Below, piece by piece: positions 61,959 through 64,000 of a stretch of DNA of 64,000 nt. The translations under genes and the position numbers were made by a program. Under the pieces are notes generated by a model, which was given only the letters and a program-made list of their open reading frames with translations, was not told where the DNA came from and searched no databases. Where the stretch lies: assembly GCF_017355985.1 (NCBI RefSeq), contig NZ_JAFIQU010000002.1, forward strand, positions 124,001-188,000, in the 5' to 3' direction. How positions within the stretch are numbered: position 1 is the stretch's first letter; each line of letters opens with the position of its first letter. The stretch comes from Arenibaculum pallidiluteum. Lineage in GTDB: Bacteria > Pseudomonadota > Alphaproteobacteria > Azospirillales > Azospirillaceae.

Positions 61959-63137
61959 TCACGCGAGCTGCCGGATCAGGTCCTTGTCCGGCACCGGCAG
62001 AATGACCCTTTCCGCATCCGCGATGTCGGTGATGCCGCAGAGCGCCATCGTCAGGTCCAGCTCCCGGTGCATGATCTCGAGGCAGCGGGTGACGCCGTCC
62101 TCGCCGAGTGCACCGAGGCCGTAGAGGAAGGCGCGGCCGATCATCACGCCCTTGGCCCCGAGCGCGAGCGCCTTCAGGACGTCCTGCCCCGACCGGATGC
62201 CGCTGTCGAACAGCACCTCGATGCTCCCGCCGACCGCCTCCGCGATCCGCGGGAGCATGGCAATCGACGAGGGGGCACCGTCGAGCTGTCGCCCGCCATG
62301 GTTCGAGACGACGAGCGCGTCCGCGCCAGTCGAGGCCGCGATGCGGGCGTCCTCCACGTCGAGAATTCCCTTGAGGATCAGCTTGCGGTCCCAGAGCCGC
62401 CGCACCCAGCGCACGTCATCCCAGCTCAGCGTCTGGTCGAACTGCGCGCTGACCCAATGGGCGAGCGACGAGACGTCCCCGACCCCCTCGACATGCCCCA
62501 CGATGTTCCGGAAGGTCCGGCGCCGTGTGCGCAGCATGGCGAGGCACCAGGCGGGCCTCCTCGCCAGGTCGGCGAGGTTCCGGAGCGTCGGCTTGGGAGG
62601 CGTCGAGAGGCCGTTCTTGATGTCCTTGTGGCGCTGCCCCTGGACCTGAAGGTCCAGCGTCAGGACCAGCGCCGAACAGCCTGCCGCGTGCGCCCTCCTG
62701 ATCAGCCGCTCCATGAAGGCGCGGTCCCTCATCATGTAGAGCTGGAACCAGAAGGGGCGCGTCGTGTGCTCGGCCACGTCCTCGATCGAGCAGACGCTGA
62801 CGGTCGAGAGGGTGAAGGGCACGCCGAACAGCTCTGCCGCGCGGGCCGCCAGGATCTCGCCATCGGCCCATTGCATGCCGGCAAGCCCGGTAGGCGCCAG
62901 CGCCACGGGCATCGTGACTGGCTCGCCGAGCATGGACGAGCGCTGGTTGCGCATGGCGATGTTCACGCCCACGCGCTGGCGCAGCCTGATCCGCGCGAGG
63001 TCCTCGGCGTTCGAGAGGTAGGTCTGCTCGGTCCAGGAGCCGGCATCCACGTAGTCGTAGAACATCCGCGGCACGCGCCGTGCCGCCAGACGGCGCAGAT
63101 CCTCGATGCTGGTGATGCTGGCCTGCGGCGCCGTCAC
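61959..63137 (-). CDS. FMN-dependent alpha-hydroxy-acid oxidase/dehydrogenase (LldD-like)
   Basis: A 392-residue flavoenzyme. The FMN-binding lysine lies in LILKGILD (K256), and the catalytic SNHGGRQLD includes H280 and R283. MFYDYVDAGSWTEQTY near the N-terminus is the family form. It oxidises lactate, glycolate, mandelate or similar 2-hydroxy acids; which one is unknown. GTG at 63137 is chosen (family homology begins there), but ATG at 63176 is possible. It is divergent from the GntR regulator. Confidence 0.9.
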   Translation of the reverse strand: MTAPQASITSIEDLRRLAARRVPRMFYDYVDAGSWTEQTYLSNAEDLARIRLRQRVGVNIAMRNQRSSMLGEPVTMPVALAPTGLAGMQWADGEILAARAAELFGVPFTLSTVSVCSIEDVAEHTTRPFWFQLYMMRDRAFMERLIRRAHAAGCSALVLTLDLQVQGQRHKDIKNGLSTPPKPTLRNLADLARRPAWCLAMLRTRRRTFRNIVGHVEGVGDVSSLAHWVSAQFDQTLSWDDVRWVRRLWDRKLILKGILDVEDARIAASTGADALVVSNHGGRQLDGAPSSIAMLPRIAEAVGGSIEVLFDSGIRSGQDVLKALALGAKGVMIGRAFLYGLGALGEDGVTRCLEIMHRELDLTMALCGITDIADAERVILPVPDKDLIRQLA

Positions 63138-63226
63138 TGATCCGCCCCGTCGTTTCCTGTCCCGCCCGTGTCCCATTCGCGGGCATGCGGCTTAGCGCAA
63201 GCCTGCTTTCGTACTTTGCATCCAAA

Positions 63227-63240
63227 ATACGTTTCCGTAT
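63227..63240. promoter_or_regulatory. palindromic operator candidate
   Basis: ATACG-TTTC-CGTAT is a perfect 5-bp inverted repeat in an AT-rich patch between the divergent oxidase and GntR genes. It is suited to GntR/FadR-type dimer binding and probably controls both directions. Confidence 0.5.
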
Positions 63241-63374
63241 AAAACTATCCGCGGGGCGTCGTCAAGGCTGCAGCAGCCGGTCGCGCGTGCTTGCAGTGGG
63301 CATGCGGCCTCGGGTAGCTCCTCAGGGCTCGCCTGGCGAGGCCTGTGGGACGAAATCGGGAGGCGCTAACGCCG

Positions 63375-64000
63375 ATGAAGAACGCCGAGACCGCCGTTCG
63401 GACGGACGGGAAAGCCGATCGGGAGGGATCGCTGCGGGAACGCGCCTACCGGCTGCTGCGGGGCATGATCGAGGACGGCCAGATCAAGAGGGGTGAACGC
63501 CTGCTGGAGGCCGAGATCGTGCGCGCCTTCGGAATCAGCCGGTCGCCCGCGCGGCAAGCGCTGAAGTGGCTGTGCCGCGACGGCCTGGTCGAGGAGCTGC
63601 CCGGCCGCGGCTACCGCGTCGCCGGGGCGCCGGCGGGGACGGTCGGCGACGCCGTTCTCGACCCCGTCAAGATCTCCACCCCGCGGCAATGGGAGCGCAT
63701 GTACAAGGAGGTCGAACAGCAGCTCTTCGCCCAGACGCTGTTCGGCTCGGTCCGGATCAACGAGCAGCGCCTCGCCCAGCATTTCGACGTGAGCCGGACC
63801 GTGACGCGCGATCTGCTGGCGCGCATGCATGGCTTCGGCCTCGTCACCAAGGACAGCGCCGGGCATTGGATTGCCGGCCGGATGAATCCGGACCGTATCC
63901 GCGACCTCTACGAGATGCGCTGGCTGCTCGAGCCCCCGGCCCTGCTGCAGGCAGCCCGAATCGCGCCGCGTGCGACGCTTGCAGCCATGCGCGACCACGT
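63375..64000 (+). CDS. GntR-family regulator with two winged-helix domains, N-terminal part
   Basis: About 208 residues are visible before the window ends. The first winged helix (about 18-83) is GntR-type: EAEIVRAFGISRSPARQALK and LVEELPGRGYRV. A second wHTH follows (about 108-168): INEQRLAQHFDVSRTVTRDL and HGFGLVTKDSAGHW. Then the FCD-type effector domain begins (RIRDLYEMRWLLEPPAL). Two DNA-binding domains in one GntR protein are unusual. It is divergent from the oxidase operon, and an inverted repeat lies between. Likely ligand: a hydroxy acid handled by that operon. Confidence 0.88.
   Translation, partial: MKNAETAVRTDGKADREGSLRERAYRLLRGMIEDGQIKRGERLLEAEIVRAFGISRSPARQALKWLCRDGLVEELPGRGYRVAGAPAGTVGDAVLDPVKISTPRQWERMYKEVEQQLFAQTLFGSVRINEQRLAQHFDVSRTVTRDLLARMHGFGLVTKDSAGHWIAGRMNPDRIRDLYEMRWLLEPPALLQAARIAPRATLAAMRDH

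Noticed and set aside
1-64000. tRNA, rRNA, riboswitches, insertion sequences, phage or plasmid origins
   Set aside because: None was recognised on reading both strands; absence is not proven without dedicated searches.

Overview
This window is GC-rich DNA (roughly two-thirds G+C by eye) with densely packed genes, many start/stop overlaps of the ATGA type, and AT-rich stretches limited to a few promoter regions. The gene set suggests a free-living or plant/soil-associated alphaproteobacterium, perhaps of the Rhodospirillales type. The evidence is an alphaproteobacterial-style LptE lipoprotein, a VirA/VirG-like two-component pair, a PEP-CTERM surface protein and an FMN alpha-hydroxy-acid oxidase. 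This placement is inference. I saw no rRNA, tRNA, CRISPR array, insertion sequence or phage gene.

Most of the window is a composite cell-surface glycan region. Positions 1-10679 (minus strand) hold a GtrA fragment, a HAD-UbiA fusion of the DPPR-synthase type, methyltransferases, a GT4 glycosyltransferase, a 1112-residue multidomain glycosyltransferase and a Wzm/Wzt-type ABC exporter. Positions 10864-23282 hold two divergent FkbM methyltransferases, a DPM1-like GT2 plus GtrA pair, a HEPN-like hypothetical, GT4 enzymes, an AsnB amidotransferase, a Wzx-like flippase and a GT-C membrane glycosyltransferase.

Positions 23294-29618 are a separate regulatory island. It contains a cytochrome P450 remnant, two DUF1127 proteins, a VirG-like response regulator, a VirA-like hybrid kinase, a di-haem cytochrome c peroxidase and a small exported protein with a vir-box-like element upstream.

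Positions 30040-37379 carry a nucleotide-sugar epimerase and a WbpL/WbpK/WbpM-like trio (lipid-linked initiation of an O-antigen-type glycan) followed by lptD. A methyltransferase with an in-frame 15-bp tandem repeat, an AraC regulator and lptE follow.

Positions 40275-52561 are the most striking section. cysD and the fused cysNC, normally adjacent, flank a block of aminosugar genes: two DegT aminotransferases, a hexapeptide acetyltransferase, an epimerase, a glycosyltransferase, a deacetylase, a methyltransferase/Trm112 pair, a Gfo/Idh/MocA oxidoreductase and a sulfotransferase. The layout suggests dedicated PAPS supply for a sulfated glycan, analogous to NodPQ/NodH.

Positions 52544-58840 hold DUF6165, a PEP-CTERM protein behind a sigma54-like promoter, an HtrA-like protease, a YgfZ-like protein, galE and a GT/TPR protein. 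Positions 59051-64000 are a small catabolic operon (SDR, ABC solute-binding protein, acetoacetate-decarboxylase family protein, alpha-hydroxy-acid oxidase) divergent from a GntR regulator with two winged-helix domains, cut by the window end.
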